A DNA stretch of 64,000 nt from Streptomyces hyaluromycini (GCF_002217755.1 NZ_BCFL01000018.1:620001-684000), one strand, 5' to 3'; shown: positions 45,244 through 55,200, numbered from the stretch's first letter. Numbers and translations are program-made. Notes: generated by a model from the letters alone, not told the origin.

Positions 45244-46782
45244 ATGGCCACCGAACATCCGGTGGGCGGTTCGCCGCCCGCCGCCGGCTCCACCGTCTCC
45301 GAGGCCCGGTCCATACGACGGGCGATCGCGCTGCCCCTGAACGACGGCGACCTCGGCGGCGCCGCGGCCTCGGCGCTCGTCTCGGCCGGCCAGACGGCCC
45401 GGGCCGCGCACGCCGGGACCGCCGGGACCGCCGGAGCCCAGGAGGGCGCCGGCCTCGGCACCGTGACCGGCGGCCGGTTCCACGGCACCAGGACGGCTTC
45501 CGGCCCGGCCGCCGCCGCGGACGGTTCCGACCGGTCCGGCCGCGTGCTGCGGCCGCGCTTCCGCCCGGCCGGTGCCGCACCCGAGCGGGGTACGGCGGCC
45601 TCCGTGCCGCCCGTCGGTCCGCCCGTCGCCACCGGCGAGGAGGGCGAGGCCGTGCTCGGCGGCGCCCTGGCCGAGGCGGCCGCGCACCGGCGCCCCGGCC
45701 GGACCGCCGCCGGGCACTCCGGCAGGCTGGGCCGCTGGCCGATGGTGGCCGCCGCCTTCGCCGGTGCCGTCCTGGTCTCCACGCCGTTCGTGCACAACAG
45801 CGGCACCAAGAACGTGACCGGCATGGAGAGCACGGGCAAGGCGACCGCCGACAGCTACGCCAGCGACATGCCGACGTACGAGCCGAACGACGGTCCCGCG
45901 TCCCCGCTGGTCCCCGAGCCCGAGTCCGACAACCCGCCCGTGGTGACCGGCAGCGGCAAGGACTTCGTGGCCGCCGGCGGTGACACGGTCGTCGACGACG
46001 GCACCGGTACGACCCCGCACACCCTGAAGTCGCAGCCGCCGGCGAAGACCGGCGGGAAGCCCGCCAAGAGCGCGGGCGCGCCGGCCGACGGCGAGGAGCG
46101 GACGGGGAAGGACCAGCGGCAGCCGGCAGACCCGCAGAAGGGCGTGCCGCTCAGCCTCGGGGTGTCCGCCGGCCTCCCCGGCGGCGACTCCTCGACGGAC
46201 TCCGCCACCGCCGCACTGCAGCCGCGGGTGGGCGAGCCGCTCAAGGCCAGGACCGACGCGGTCGAGCCCGTCAAGGCCACGACGAACGCGGTGAAGGCCG
46301 ACACGGTCAGGTCCGCGGTGGCCAAGCCCGCCACGGTGAAGTCCACCCGGACCTCGACGACGAAGTCCACCGGGACCAAGCAGAGCGAGGCCGCCGACAA
46401 GCCGGAGGCCAAGCCGGTCAAGGCGGCGGCACCGGTCACGCACGACTGGTCCACCAAGGTCGTGAACTCCACCTACGTCCTCGACGCGGGCGACTCGGTG
46501 GCCTCCAACCGGATGCGGATCACGCTCCGCAGCAACGGCAACCTCGTGATCTCCGACGAGAACGGCGTCGTCCGCTGGTCCTCGGGCACTTCGGGCGCGG
46601 GCAACCACGCGGTCTTCCAGGCCGACGGCAACTTCGTGGTCTACAGCTCGGACAACCGCACCCTCTGGTCCTCCGGCACCGCGGGCAACGACGGGGCCGA
46701 GCTGGTGATCCAGGCCGACGGCAACGTCGCCATCCTCTCGGCCGGCGACGCGACCCTCTGGGCGGCGGGCACCCAGCACTGA
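45244..46782 (+). CDS. Membrane-anchored protein with bulb-type lectin domain
   Basis: This protein has 512 residues. The N-terminal ~160 residues are Ala/Gly/Arg-rich and cytosolic, then a single helix (PMVAAAFAGAVLVSTPFV, about residues 165-184) leads into a Pro/Lys/Thr-rich exported stalk. The last ~110 residues form a bulb (mannose-binding B-type) lectin domain: RITLRSNGNLVISDENG, AVFQADGNFVVYSSDNR, VIQADGNVAILSAG, each with the Q-x-D/N-G-N-x-x-x-Y-type sugar site. One site reads QADGNFVVY, the canonical form. A surface lectin in the secretion locus may tether the apparatus or substrates to mannose-containing glycans of the wall. The RBS GAGGAGGAC is strong. Confidence 0.85.
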   Translation: MATEHPVGGSPPAAGSTVSEARSIRRAIALPLNDGDLGGAAASALVSAGQTARAAHAGTAGTAGAQEGAGLGTVTGGRFHGTRTASGPAAAADGSDRSGRVLRPRFRPAGAAPERGTAASVPPVGPPVATGEEGEAVLGGALAEAAAHRRPGRTAAGHSGRLGRWPMVAAAFAGAVLVSTPFVHNSGTKNVTGMESTGKATADSYASDMPTYEPNDGPASPLVPEPESDNPPVVTGSGKDFVAAGGDTVVDDGTGTTPHTLKSQPPAKTGGKPAKSAGAPADGEERTGKDQRQPADPQKGVPLSLGVSAGLPGGDSSTDSATAALQPRVGEPLKARTDAVEPVKATTNAVKADTVRSAVAKPATVKSTRTSTTKSTGTKQSEAADKPEAKPVKAAAPVTHDWSTKVVNSTYVLDAGDSVASNRMRITLRSNGNLVISDENGVVRWSSGTSGAGNHAVFQADGNFVVYSSDNRTLWSSGTAGNDGAELVIQADGNVAILSAGDATLWAAGTQH

Positions 46783-46804
46783 GGAATACGGCCCACAGCC
46801 CCGT

Positions 46805-46870
46805 CCACCCCGGGGTCCCCTCGTTCCGCGCATTCCCCCGTGCGCGGCTGCGGAGGGGACACCGGGGTGG
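46805..46870 (+). terminator. Long hairpin after the lectin gene
   Basis: CCACCCCGGGGTCCCCTC (46805-46822) pairs with 46853-46870 over 18 bases with one mismatch. Inside the loop a second stem forms, CCGCGCA (46826-46832) with TGCGCGG (46841-46847). It begins 22 bases past the lectin stop and should end that transcript. Confidence 0.75.
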
Positions 46871-46981
46871 TCGGCGTACATTTCCGGAAAGCACGCTCCG
46901 CCCCTCCCCGTTAATTGCAGAATTCCGTGATTCCCGTCGGGGCAGAAGACTGCCCGTCCGTACAGTTTCGCGGCCGTCCAA

Positions 46982-47010
46982 TTGTCGTGCTGCTTTCGGC
47001 TGGCTAGCCT
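46982..47010 (+). promoter_or_regulatory. Probable promoter of the WXG100 gene cluster
   Basis: TTGTCG (46982-46987) and TAGCCT (47005-47010) are 17 bases apart, a good HrdB-type arrangement. It lies in the AT-richest part of the gap, downstream of a terminator and about 195 bases upstream of the first small secretion gene. It would drive 47206 onward, possibly to the giant gene. Confidence 0.5.
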
Positions 47011-47205
47011 GGCGAGGGATATGAATATGGACCTGATGAACCGTCATGTTCGTCACGTCCGTATTCGACTGACAGGAAACCTCACCCTCCGGGCCGCCGC
47101 CGTGCGCCCGCGGGGGTGCGACTCGCGCGACAGGCCGGGCCCTGCCGACAGCCCACTCCCCCGACCGGCCCGGAACCCGCCTGGCGCGCCGAAGAGGAGA
47201 TCGGT

Positions 47206-47568
47206 ATGAGCACTTCCGGCAATCTGCAGGAATCGTCGACAAAGACCTACAGCAACGCCATCAGCCTCCTTGAGGACGCCCGGACGCAGATGACGACCAT
47301 CCAGGGCCAGGTCGCAGATGCCGCGGCCACCCTGCACACCAACTACCAGGGCGCGGACGGCCAGGCCTACGCGCAGGTCATGGCGACCTGGTCGGCGGAG
47401 GTGGACCGCATCAAGAACACCTGCATGGCGATGGAGAACCAGCTCCGCACCAGCATGACCTCGTCGAACAACACCCAGAACAACAACGAGAACCTGGTGC
47501 GGCTGCAGCAGAACCTGAGCGCGATCGGGTCTCCCTCGGACAGCGTCTACTCGACGCTGACCACGTGA
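47206..47568 (+). CDS. WXG100-type small protein 1 (EsxA/B-like)
   Basis: This 120-residue helical-hairpin protein starts at an ATG with GAAGAGGAG upstream. Two long helices flank the turn NYQGADGQAY, which sits where the WxG motif is expected; the Trp is replaced by Tyr (Y-Q-G). The C-terminus is Asn/Ser-rich (TSSNNTQNNNENLV) and helical, ending SDSVYSTLTT. Such proteins are exported as dimers through the ESX translocon. It is the first of six closely spaced small or medium genes, and the next one, 70 bases on, is its likely partner. Confidence 0.8.
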   Translation: MSTSGNLQESSTKTYSNAISLLEDARTQMTTIQGQVADAAATLHTNYQGADGQAYAQVMATWSAEVDRIKNTCMAMENQLRTSMTSSNNTQNNNENLVRLQQNLSAIGSPSDSVYSTLTT

Positions 47569-47638
47569 CACGGCCCCTCGCCGCACTCACCTCCCCGCAC
47601 GCCGACCCGACCGAACCCACGACCCTCAGGAGCCCGTC

Positions 47639-47950
47639 ATGGCCGCCGAAGACGGCATCTACATCGACCACGGTCAGGCGCTGACCTTCTCCGAGGAGAT
47701 GCGGCAGCAGACCCGGAACATCGCCTCGGTCATCTCCGAGCTGGAGTCCAACCTGGCCGGGATCGTGGCCAGTTGGCTCGGTCCGGACCGCGAGGTGTAC
47801 ACCACGAAGGTGCAGCCCACCTGGAACGCCGAGGTGCAGTCGCTCGGCACCATCCTGGACAAGCACGCGACCACCCTGGACGAGGTCTCGGACAACTACC
47901 AGAACACGGTCCGCAGCAACGCCCAGGGCTTCGAGGAGATCAAGTTCTGA
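47639..47950 (+). CDS. WXG100-type small protein 2 (EsxA/B-like)
   Basis: This 103-residue protein has a canonical W-x-G turn (VASWLGPDREVYTTKV) between two helices. The C-terminal helix is TTLDEVSDNYQNTVRSNAQGF. Length and motif are those of EsxA/EsxB-type substrates. It probably dimerises with the preceding WXG100 protein and is exported by the EccC-containing translocon encoded 8-12 kb upstream. The next gene starts 3 bases after its stop, so the two are co-translated from one transcript. Confidence 0.88.
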   Translation: MAAEDGIYIDHGQALTFSEEMRQQTRNIASVISELESNLAGIVASWLGPDREVYTTKVQPTWNAEVQSLGTILDKHATTLDEVSDNYQNTVRSNAQGFEEIKF

Positions 47951-47952
47951 GC

Positions 47953-48381
47953 ATGGCCGATCTCACGAAACTCGACGCGCAGGGCCTCCAGGCCTTCATC
48001 GACAAGGACGTGACGGGCTTCTACAACGACATCGTCGCCCTGCGCCGGCCCGGCCAGACACCGCCCGCACTGTTCGACGTCGGCAACGAACCGAAGCCGC
48101 TGCTGCTGGGCCAGATGAACAGCGACGGCGACACCGGTGGCGACACCGTCCTCAAGAACGCGCGGACCGCGGCCACGGCGATCGACAAGGTGCTCAACAA
48201 CCACCAGTCGGGGTTCCAGGACCTGCGGACCGAGCTGGAGAACGTGATCACCACCATGCTCAAGACGCAGGGCGACAACCTCGCCGACGTCGACGCGCAG
48301 AAGTTCCTGTCCGCGATCGACGGCTATGTGTCGGACATGGGCGGCGGTTCCAACAGCACCACCACCACGAAGACCAGCTGA
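47953..48381 (+). CDS. T7SS-locus small helical protein
   Basis: This 142-residue protein starts MADLTKLDAQGLQAFIDKDV, with no signal peptide and no WxG turn. Helical segments (NARTAATAIDKVLNNHQSGF, LRTELENVITTMLKTQGDNL) suggest a long four-helix or hairpin fold similar in size to type VII substrates. The C-terminal tail is Gly/Ser/Thr-rich (GGGSNSTTTTKTS). It starts 3 bases after the WXG100 gene. It is not recognised as a named family; a chaperone or co-secreted partner is a guess from position. Confidence 0.7.
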   Translation: MADLTKLDAQGLQAFIDKDVTGFYNDIVALRRPGQTPPALFDVGNEPKPLLLGQMNSDGDTGGDTVLKNARTAATAIDKVLNNHQSGFQDLRTELENVITTMLKTQGDNLADVDAQKFLSAIDGYVSDMGGGSNSTTTTKTS

Positions 48382-48455
48382 GCCGTGGTCACGCGGCCGT
48401 GGTCACAAGACCGTGGTCACGAGACCGGAGACACGAGAGCGGGGGCGCACCCTTC

Positions 48456-51400
48456 ATGTCCGTCGACAACTGGGAACACATCATCAACCTGATGACGGGT
48501 TTCACCCTGGGCGAGCGCGACGAGATCATGGGCGTGAAGGGCGACGGGGGAATCCCGTGGCTGGCCGTCGACATCAAGAAGAAGCCGCGCGACGACCGCA
48601 AGCCGGTGGACCAGTGGTTCCACAACGACGGGATGGGCGCCTTCATCCAGTTCTACTCCGGCACCGGCCAGAACGTGCAGAAGTACGAAGCCAACGTGAC
48701 CTTCACGGACCAGACCGCCGGCCGCCAGTACTGGCAGCGCAGCTCCGACGCGCTGCGGACGCTGGTCCAGCCACCGTACAAGTCGCTCGGTGTGTCGAGC
48801 GCCTGGGGCGGTTCGCCCAGCCTCGACAACGGCGTGGACCTCGCGTCGTTCACCACGCTCGCCAAGTCCTTCGACAACGCGGGCACGTTCTTCACCGCGC
48901 ACGCCGAGACGCTGAAGCAGTGGACCGAGAGCCTGGGCGACGAGAACGCGGCCTGGAAGGGCAAGGCCGCGGGTGTCTTCTACGACCTGGTCAACAACCT
49001 GCACGACAAGTACGAGACCTTCAAGAGCGAGCTGACCCCGCCGGGCTTCTCCCCGACCAGCATCTCGGTGGCCACCGGCTACCACTCCAGCACCCTGCAC
49101 GGCGACTCGCTGATCGGCGCCGAAGTGGCGCTGCACACCGCGCTGTCGAACATGTACGACGAGTTCATGAGGTTCATCAGCAAGAACGCCTCGCCGATCC
49201 TGGTCACCAAACCCGACGGGACGCAGACGTCGGACCTCATCGACGGCGACTCACGCAATGTGCTGAACCTTCTCCTGTTGGAGGTCATGCAGTGGGTGGC
49301 GACGCACAACGTTCCCAAGGTCCACGGGGAGTTGGTCATCGTGGGCGACTCGGTGTCGGAGGACTGGTCCACCGACCCGGACTACTCGGACACCACCGTC
49401 TGGGGCAACCTCAAGGACAGCAGCACCTGGTCGGCCATCGCGAACGAGGCGCAGTACCGCTGGCGGACCAACATCGAGACCAATCTCGACGCCCCCGCGC
49501 GCACCCAGGTCGCCACGCTGCAGCAGAGCTGGAGCCGTGTCCTCAACCCCGGCTGGAACACCGCGTTCTCCTTCGAGGACAAGAACACCTTCCAGCCGGA
49601 CAGCCTGACCCCGGACACCTCGTCCTCCTCGAACGACGACATCAACAAGATCAACGAGGACCTCAACAAGTCGCTCGGTGACCTGAACGACAACCTGAAC
49701 AACTTCGGCAACAACCTCAACTCCGGCCTGAACAACATCGGCGACGGGCTGAACAACGGGCTCAACAACTTCGGCGACAACCTCAACAACTCGCTGAACA
49801 ACATCGGCAACGGGATCGACGACGGTCTGGGCAACCTCAACAACCTGAGCAATCTCGCCAACAACGGGTCGGGCGGCATCGACACCAGTTCCCTGACCGA
49901 CGGCAACGGCTCGGGATCCGGCCTGAACACCGGCAACCTGCTCGACACCTCCGGCCTGAACGACCCCGGCACCAACGGCGACATCAGCACCCAGGACCTC
50001 ACCTCCCTCGGCACGAACGGCGGCACCGACGGCCTGAGCGACCTGGCCAACAGTTCGCTGCTCGGCCTGACCGGCGGGAACACCAACGGCTCGACCAACC
50101 TGGCCGGCGGGACCGACGGGGTCACCGGCATCTCGTCGCTGACGAACCCGGACGGCAGCGTCACCACCACGAACCCCGACGGCAGCATCACCACCGAGTA
50201 CCCGGACGGCACGTCCACGACCGTCAGCCCGACCGGCGAGGTCACCACGACCAACCCCGACGGCACCACCACGGTCAGTCAGCTCACCCCCGGCCAGTCG
50301 CTGGTCAACCCGGACGGCTCGACCACCGGCATCGACACCAACGGGGACATCACCACCCACTTCCCCGACGGTTCCTCGGTGACCCACAACGCCGACGGCA
50401 GCGTCACCAGCATCGACGCCGACGGCAACAAGACCACCACGCTGCCCAACGGCGTGGTGGAGACCACGACTCCGGACGGGCTGACCCAGCTGACCGCGCC
50501 CGACGGCGCGGTGTCCGTCCAGAACGCCGACGGCAGCCTCACCACCACCTTCCCGGACGGCAGCAGCACCACGATCGACCCGAACGGCACGGTCACCACG
50601 ACCAACGCCAACGGCTCGACCGTCACCAGCCATCTCGCCGACGGGCAGAAACTGGTGAACCCGGACGGGTCCACGACCACCCTCACCCCGGACGGCGGCA
50701 TCACCACCACCTACCCCGACGGCAGTTCCGTCACCGTCAACCCGGACGGCACGGTCACCTCCACCACCGCCGACGGCACCACCGGCAGCGCACTGACCGA
50801 CCCCGTCGACTCCCTCACCACGTCCACCCCGATCACCACCACCGCCGACCCGAGCGGACTCACCTTCCAGAACGGCGACGGCTCGCTCACCACGACGTAC
50901 CCGACGGGCACCACCGCGGTCACGGACCCGAGCGGCTACACCACGACGACGTTCCCGGACGGCAGCAGTACGGTCGCCAGCCCCGACGGGCAGTTCCAGT
51001 CGGTGCCGAGCCCCTCGACCGCCGCGGACGGCCAGGCCGTACCCGACGGGACGACCGGCCTGACGACGGCGGCGGCGAGCGGCGCCGAGGACCCCGGGCT
51101 GAGCGGCCTGAGCGGACTGATGTCGCCGATGATGATGCTGATGGGCATGTCACGGGCGGGCGGCCAGGGCCAGGGGCAGGGCCAGGGCGAACGCGTCCGG
51201 GAGACGTACCTGGAGAACGACGACGACGGCGCCTTCCTCGCCGGCGGGCCGCAGCGTCCGCAGGCCGCGCCGCCGGACGAGGTCTTCGAGGAGGAGGACG
51301 AGGACCCGGTCGACCTGCCGAGCCGTACGGCCACCACCGGGCAGGGCCGGCGCGGCGGGCTCGTCGGCCGGCGCCCCGGCACGGAGGACTCCGGGTGGAC

Positions 51401-51461
51401 CGAGCCGGAGGACGTGTGGGGCACCGGCGAGGAGGGCCTGCCGGCCTCCCTCGGCCGTTGA
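48456..51461 (+). CDS. AAWKG/WXG repeat protein of the T7SS locus
   Basis: This protein has 1001 residues. The N-terminal ~300 residues are helical and contain DENAAWKGKAAGVFYDLV near residue 165, a WxG turn of the kind named AAWKG. Residues about 394-470 are an Asn/Leu/Gly repeat of 11 residues (LNNFGNNLNSG, LNNIGDGLNNG, LNNFGDNLNNS). Residues about 555-850 hold some twenty short beta repeats built on PDGS-TTT (NPDGSVTT, YPDGTSTTV, FPDGSSVT, NADGSVTS). The end is acidic (FEEEDEDPVDL) and Arg/Gly-rich. The pattern suggests an exported, surface or extracellular fibre-like protein. Repeat number may vary between strains. Confidence 0.78.
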   Translation: MSVDNWEHIINLMTGFTLGERDEIMGVKGDGGIPWLAVDIKKKPRDDRKPVDQWFHNDGMGAFIQFYSGTGQNVQKYEANVTFTDQTAGRQYWQRSSDALRTLVQPPYKSLGVSSAWGGSPSLDNGVDLASFTTLAKSFDNAGTFFTAHAETLKQWTESLGDENAAWKGKAAGVFYDLVNNLHDKYETFKSELTPPGFSPTSISVATGYHSSTLHGDSLIGAEVALHTALSNMYDEFMRFISKNASPILVTKPDGTQTSDLIDGDSRNVLNLLLLEVMQWVATHNVPKVHGELVIVGDSVSEDWSTDPDYSDTTVWGNLKDSSTWSAIANEAQYRWRTNIETNLDAPARTQVATLQQSWSRVLNPGWNTAFSFEDKNTFQPDSLTPDTSSSSNDDINKINEDLNKSLGDLNDNLNNFGNNLNSGLNNIGDGLNNGLNNFGDNLNNSLNNIGNGIDDGLGNLNNLSNLANNGSGGIDTSSLTDGNGSGSGLNTGNLLDTSGLNDPGTNGDISTQDLTSLGTNGGTDGLSDLANSSLLGLTGGNTNGSTNLAGGTDGVTGISSLTNPDGSVTTTNPDGSITTEYPDGTSTTVSPTGEVTTTNPDGTTTVSQLTPGQSLVNPDGSTTGIDTNGDITTHFPDGSSVTHNADGSVTSIDADGNKTTTLPNGVVETTTPDGLTQLTAPDGAVSVQNADGSLTTTFPDGSSTTIDPNGTVTTTNANGSTVTSHLADGQKLVNPDGSTTTLTPDGGITTTYPDGSSVTVNPDGTVTSTTADGTTGSALTDPVDSLTTSTPITTTADPSGLTFQNGDGSLTTTYPTGTTAVTDPSGYTTTTFPDGSSTVASPDGQFQSVPSPSTAADGQAVPDGTTGLTTAAASGAEDPGLSGLSGLMSPMMMLMGMSRAGGQGQGQGQGERVRETYLENDDDGAFLAGGPQRPQAAPPDEVFEEEDEDPVDLPSRTATTGQGRRGGLVGRRPGTEDSGWTEPEDVWGTGEEGLPASLGR

Positions 51462-51486
51462 CCCACCCGGAGAGAGCGAGAACACC

Positions 51487-51921
51487 GTGAGCGAGTCACT
51501 TCAGCACCAGTTCGCCCAGGCCATGGCCGAGTTCGAGAAGCAGCGGGAGGCCCTGGTCAGGGCCCGGGAGGAGATCTCCGCCGTCTCGGTGACGGCCAGG
51601 TCCAAGGACCGTGCGGTCGAGGTCACCCTCGGCGCCGACGGTTCGCCCAGCGGGCTGCGCTTCCTCGGCAACAAGCACCAGACCATGTCCGGGAAGGCCC
51701 TGGCCGCCAGCGTCCTGGAGGCCATGGCCCGGGCGCGCACCGAACTCACCGCGCAGGTACGGGCGAGGTTCGACGAGGTGGCCGGCCCAGGCATCGGCGT
51801 GGCGGGCGGCGGCACCGAGGCCGTGGACAAGCTGGCCGGTTCGGGACTGGAGAAGCTGATGGGACCGCTGACGGCCCCGGGCGGCCTGCTCCACCCGGAA
51901 CGGGGTGGCGACCATGGCTGA
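51487..51921 (+). CDS. YbaB/EbfC-family nucleoid-associated-like protein
   Basis: This 144-residue protein starts with GTG. Its fold signature is a long first helix (HQFAQAMAEFEKQREALVRAREE), then the strands VSVTARSKDRAVEVTLGADG with SGLRFLG, followed by a second long helix (ALAASVLEAMARARTELTAQV). This is the YbaB/EbfC layout. YbaB proteins bind DNA, but many members inside ESX loci (EspR-like or EspG-like context) are thought to serve secretion instead; which applies here is unknown. It overlaps the next gene by 8 bases. Confidence 0.75.
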   Translation: MSESLQHQFAQAMAEFEKQREALVRAREEISAVSVTARSKDRAVEVTLGADGSPSGLRFLGNKHQTMSGKALAASVLEAMARARTELTAQVRARFDEVAGPGIGVAGGGTEAVDKLAGSGLEKLMGPLTAPGGLLHPERGGDHG

Positions 51922-52258
51922 CGACAGTCTGTTCGCGGCGCTCCCTGACAACATCAAGCGGGGCGGTGACCTCACCGACCAGGTCGCGGACATCGTCAAG
52001 AACCACCTCTCGCGGTACGGCGACCACTACATCGACCCGAACGACCCGTCGATCGGGGAGCCGACCGACGAGACGGTCCACGCGATCCTGCGCGACTACA
52101 GCCCCGCGTACAACCAGACCGTCCAGGCGCTCGGCCAGGTGAACAAGGCGCTCCTGAAGGCGTCCGAGCTGACCACCGCCTCGGGTGTCGACTTCGACCG
52201 GACCCAGCAGGACGCACTCGACAAGATCAACAGCGGTAACTCCCGAAGGCTGCCCTGA
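51914..52258 (+). CDS. T7SS-locus small protein upstream of the giant gene
   Basis: This 114-residue protein (MADDSLFAALPDNIKRGGDLTD at its start) is mainly helical, with no signal peptide. SPAYNQTVQALGQVNKALLKASELTT is a helix of the type seen in WXG100-like hairpins, but no WxG is present. It overlaps the YbaB-like gene and ends 6 bases before the giant gene, so it is translationally linked with both. A role as secretion partner or chaperone of the giant protein is plausible but unproven. Confidence 0.72.
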   Translation: MADDSLFAALPDNIKRGGDLTDQVADIVKNHLSRYGDHYIDPNDPSIGEPTDETVHAILRDYSPAYNQTVQALGQVNKALLKASELTTASGVDFDRTQQDALDKINSGNSRRLP

Positions 52259-52264
52259 CCTCCC

Positions 52265-55200
52265 ATGTTCCCGGACTCACTCGACGGTCTGTTCGTCTTC
52301 CTGACGGGCATGAAGCCTCCGCATGCGAAGTCGGACCGGATCCGTTCGGACATGGAGGAGCCGAACCTGGAGCTGGCCCGGCAACTGACCGAGCTCCAGG
52401 ACGAGTTGGCGAAGATCTCGCAGGCGGTGTCCCGGAACGCCACGGGCCAGTGGAGCGACGCCTACGTACGGGCGATGTCGACGTTCTTCCCGGGCGGCGA
52501 CGGCGGCGACGCCATCGAGCAGCTGAAGAAGACGGCGAACAACCTCGCGGACTACGCGCACGAGTCGGCGTACCAGGTCGACTACGCGAACCGGATGATC
52601 ATCGCGCAGCTCGTGGAGTTCGTCTTCGAGTGGGCGCTGACGCTGCTCATGGCGATCTGGAACCCGATCGGCGCGCTGATCGAGCAGAGTTTCCTGCAGG
52701 CGCTGTACCGGCTGATCCTGCGCAGCGTCGTGCTGCGGCTGCTGACCGCGCTGGCCACGCACGTGGCGCTGAACGTCGGGCTGGGCGCGGCGATGGACCT
52801 GCTGGTGCGCTGGTCCCTGGCGAACGACGGCAAGACCACCCACCACGGCGGCGACTACCTCAAGCAGGCCATCGGCTTCGGCGTGGTCCAGGGCCTGCTG
52901 GCGCCGTTCGTGCCGTTCCTGGGCGGGGCGCTGGCCCAGTCGCTGGCGAAGTACCTGGGCCGCAACACGGTCAAGGACCTCTTCAAGGTCCTGGAGAAGA
53001 CGGACCTGCCGTCCGCCGGCGGCAAGACCCTGGGCAAGGATCTGTCCAAGGACCTGCCCAAGGGTGCGGGCAAGGACCTGCTCCGGGACGCGGACGACCA
53101 CCTCGACGACGGCGCCGGGCCGGTCCGGACCCCGCGCGGCACCCCGGACGGCGACCCGGTCTTCGCCCAGGACGTGGCCGGCCACGTCGGCACCGTCGTC
53201 GACAAGCTCGCACTGGGCCAGGGGCTGGACACCGCGGCCCGGAACGCGTTCCGCGACGGCATCGGCGACGCGTTCGCGAACCGGTTCGGCAAGGACATGT
53301 CCTCCGGCACCGCCCGCGACCTGGGCCGCACCTGGGCGGACACCCTGCTGACCAACCTGGGGCGGAAGAACCTCGGCCGGGACCTCGACGACGTCCTGGC
53401 CAAGGGCCTGCCCAAGAGCGCGGACGGCGGGGTGCGGGCGGCCCTCTCGTACGGGGTGGCCGGGGCGCTGGCCACGGACTTGGGCCGCAAGTTCAGCCAT
53501 CTGGCCGGGCACGGGATGGCGGAGGGCCTGCACCAGACGGCGTCCGAGGTCGTCTACAACGCCTACTCGGAGCACAAGCTCGACACCAGCTACGGCACGT
53601 TCGTCTCCGGCGTGGCCGGCGGCCGCATCAGCCACGCCCTGGAGCACAACGCCGAGTTCCTCGGTACCCGCATCAAGACGGCGGGCCTGGACGCCGCCAA
53701 GTTCCTCAACCCGCCCGCGACCCGCACCGCCGACGACCCCGGCACCGCGTCCCCCGCTTCGGACACCCCCGTCCCGTCCACGGCGCCACCCGTCCGCACC
53801 ACCAGCGGCGACGCCGGCACCGGAACGACCGGGGATACGGGAGGCGACCCGGCGGCGGTGACCCGGCTGACGCCCGGCCCCGCCGGACAGAGCGACCTCT
53901 CCACGTCCGTCCGGGACATCCTGGCCCCGGGCACGAACGGCCACCCGGCGGAGCCGGCCGACGAGCCGCGCGACTCCAGCGGCGATGCGGCGGGCTGGAC
54001 CATGCCGGGCGGGCAGCAGTCCGCCGTACGGTCGGGGTCGCCCGCCACCATCGGCGACGAGCCCTTCTCCGCCCGGCCGCAGCCCACCGGTGGCGGCCGG
54101 GGCGACGCCCCGCGCCCGGGTCCTTCCCGGACGACGACCGAGAGCGGCGTCTCCGGATCCCCCGGCCGAGTGACACCCCTGCCGACGTCCGGTCAGACGC
54201 CCCTGGGCCCGCACCCGGACACTGCCAAGCAGCCGGAGAAGACGTCGGACCCGCGATCCGTCCCCGCACCGACCCGGACGAGGACCGAGAGCGAGCCCGA
54301 GACCAGGACAGAGACCGGGACCGAGACCGGCACCGGGACCGGCACCGCACCCAGGATCCGCTCGGAGGCCGGATCCGGCGCGGGGCAGGACCGGGCCGCG
54401 GACGCCCCGGGCGACGACTCCGCTCACCCCCTCCGGCACGACCCCGGGCAGCCGACCGCCGGTGCGCACAAGCACATCGCCACCGCGGAAGGGGCGGCGT
54501 CCCACCCCGGTGACGCCCCGGTGCAGTCGTCGCCGACGGGGTCCGGCACCCCCTCGCGGACCGAGCAGTGGACGGAGTTCCGGCAGCTGCGGGACACCGC
54601 GTACCACCAGCGGCTGGCGGTGGAGGAACGGTTCCAGGCCCTGATGTCACAAGCACCGGGCGGCGATGCGGCGCGCGAGGTCGCCGACGGCGCGGACAGG
54701 TTCCGGCAGGCGGACCTCTTCGGCGGGCGCCGGCTGCCGCAGGACCCGGTGGTCCGCGAGCGCATCGAGGAGACGTACCGCGAGCAGCTCCGCCTCGTCC
54801 ATGAGAAGTCGGAGCAGAGCGGCAATACCGGGGAGCGGTGGGAGGCGGCCCGCGAGACGGCTCGCGAGAACATCCCGCACCTGTTCGCATGGGTGTCGGA
54901 GCGGGTCCGGCACCTGGAGATGTTCGGTGAGGACTTCGACCGGGCGCTGGCGGACTTCCGCGCGGCGGACCCCTTCGGGGGGCATTACCTCCCCCACCGG
55001 ACGGACAGCGGCGACGGCGGTGGGGCCGAAGGCGCCCGGAACCGGCCGGCCGGCGACGAGAACACACCGCCCCGCGCCGAGGACACCGATGTCCCGCGGA
55101 CCGTGGAGGAGTTGCGGACGCGGTTGCGGGAGCGGTACCTGGAGGCGGTCGACGAGGCGTTCCGGACCACCGCACCCTCGCGCACCCACGCCGGCGCCGA

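Larger units (their letters stand above)
46783..47205 (+). other. 423-base regulatory gap before the WXG100 genes
   Basis: No gene is supported in this gap. It contains the long hairpin at 46805-46870, then an AT-richer tract (46910-47060) with a promoter candidate, and about 190 bases of leader to the first WXG100-type gene. The leader includes short inverted tracts (GAACCGTCATG, GTTCGTCACGT). Confidence 0.6.
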
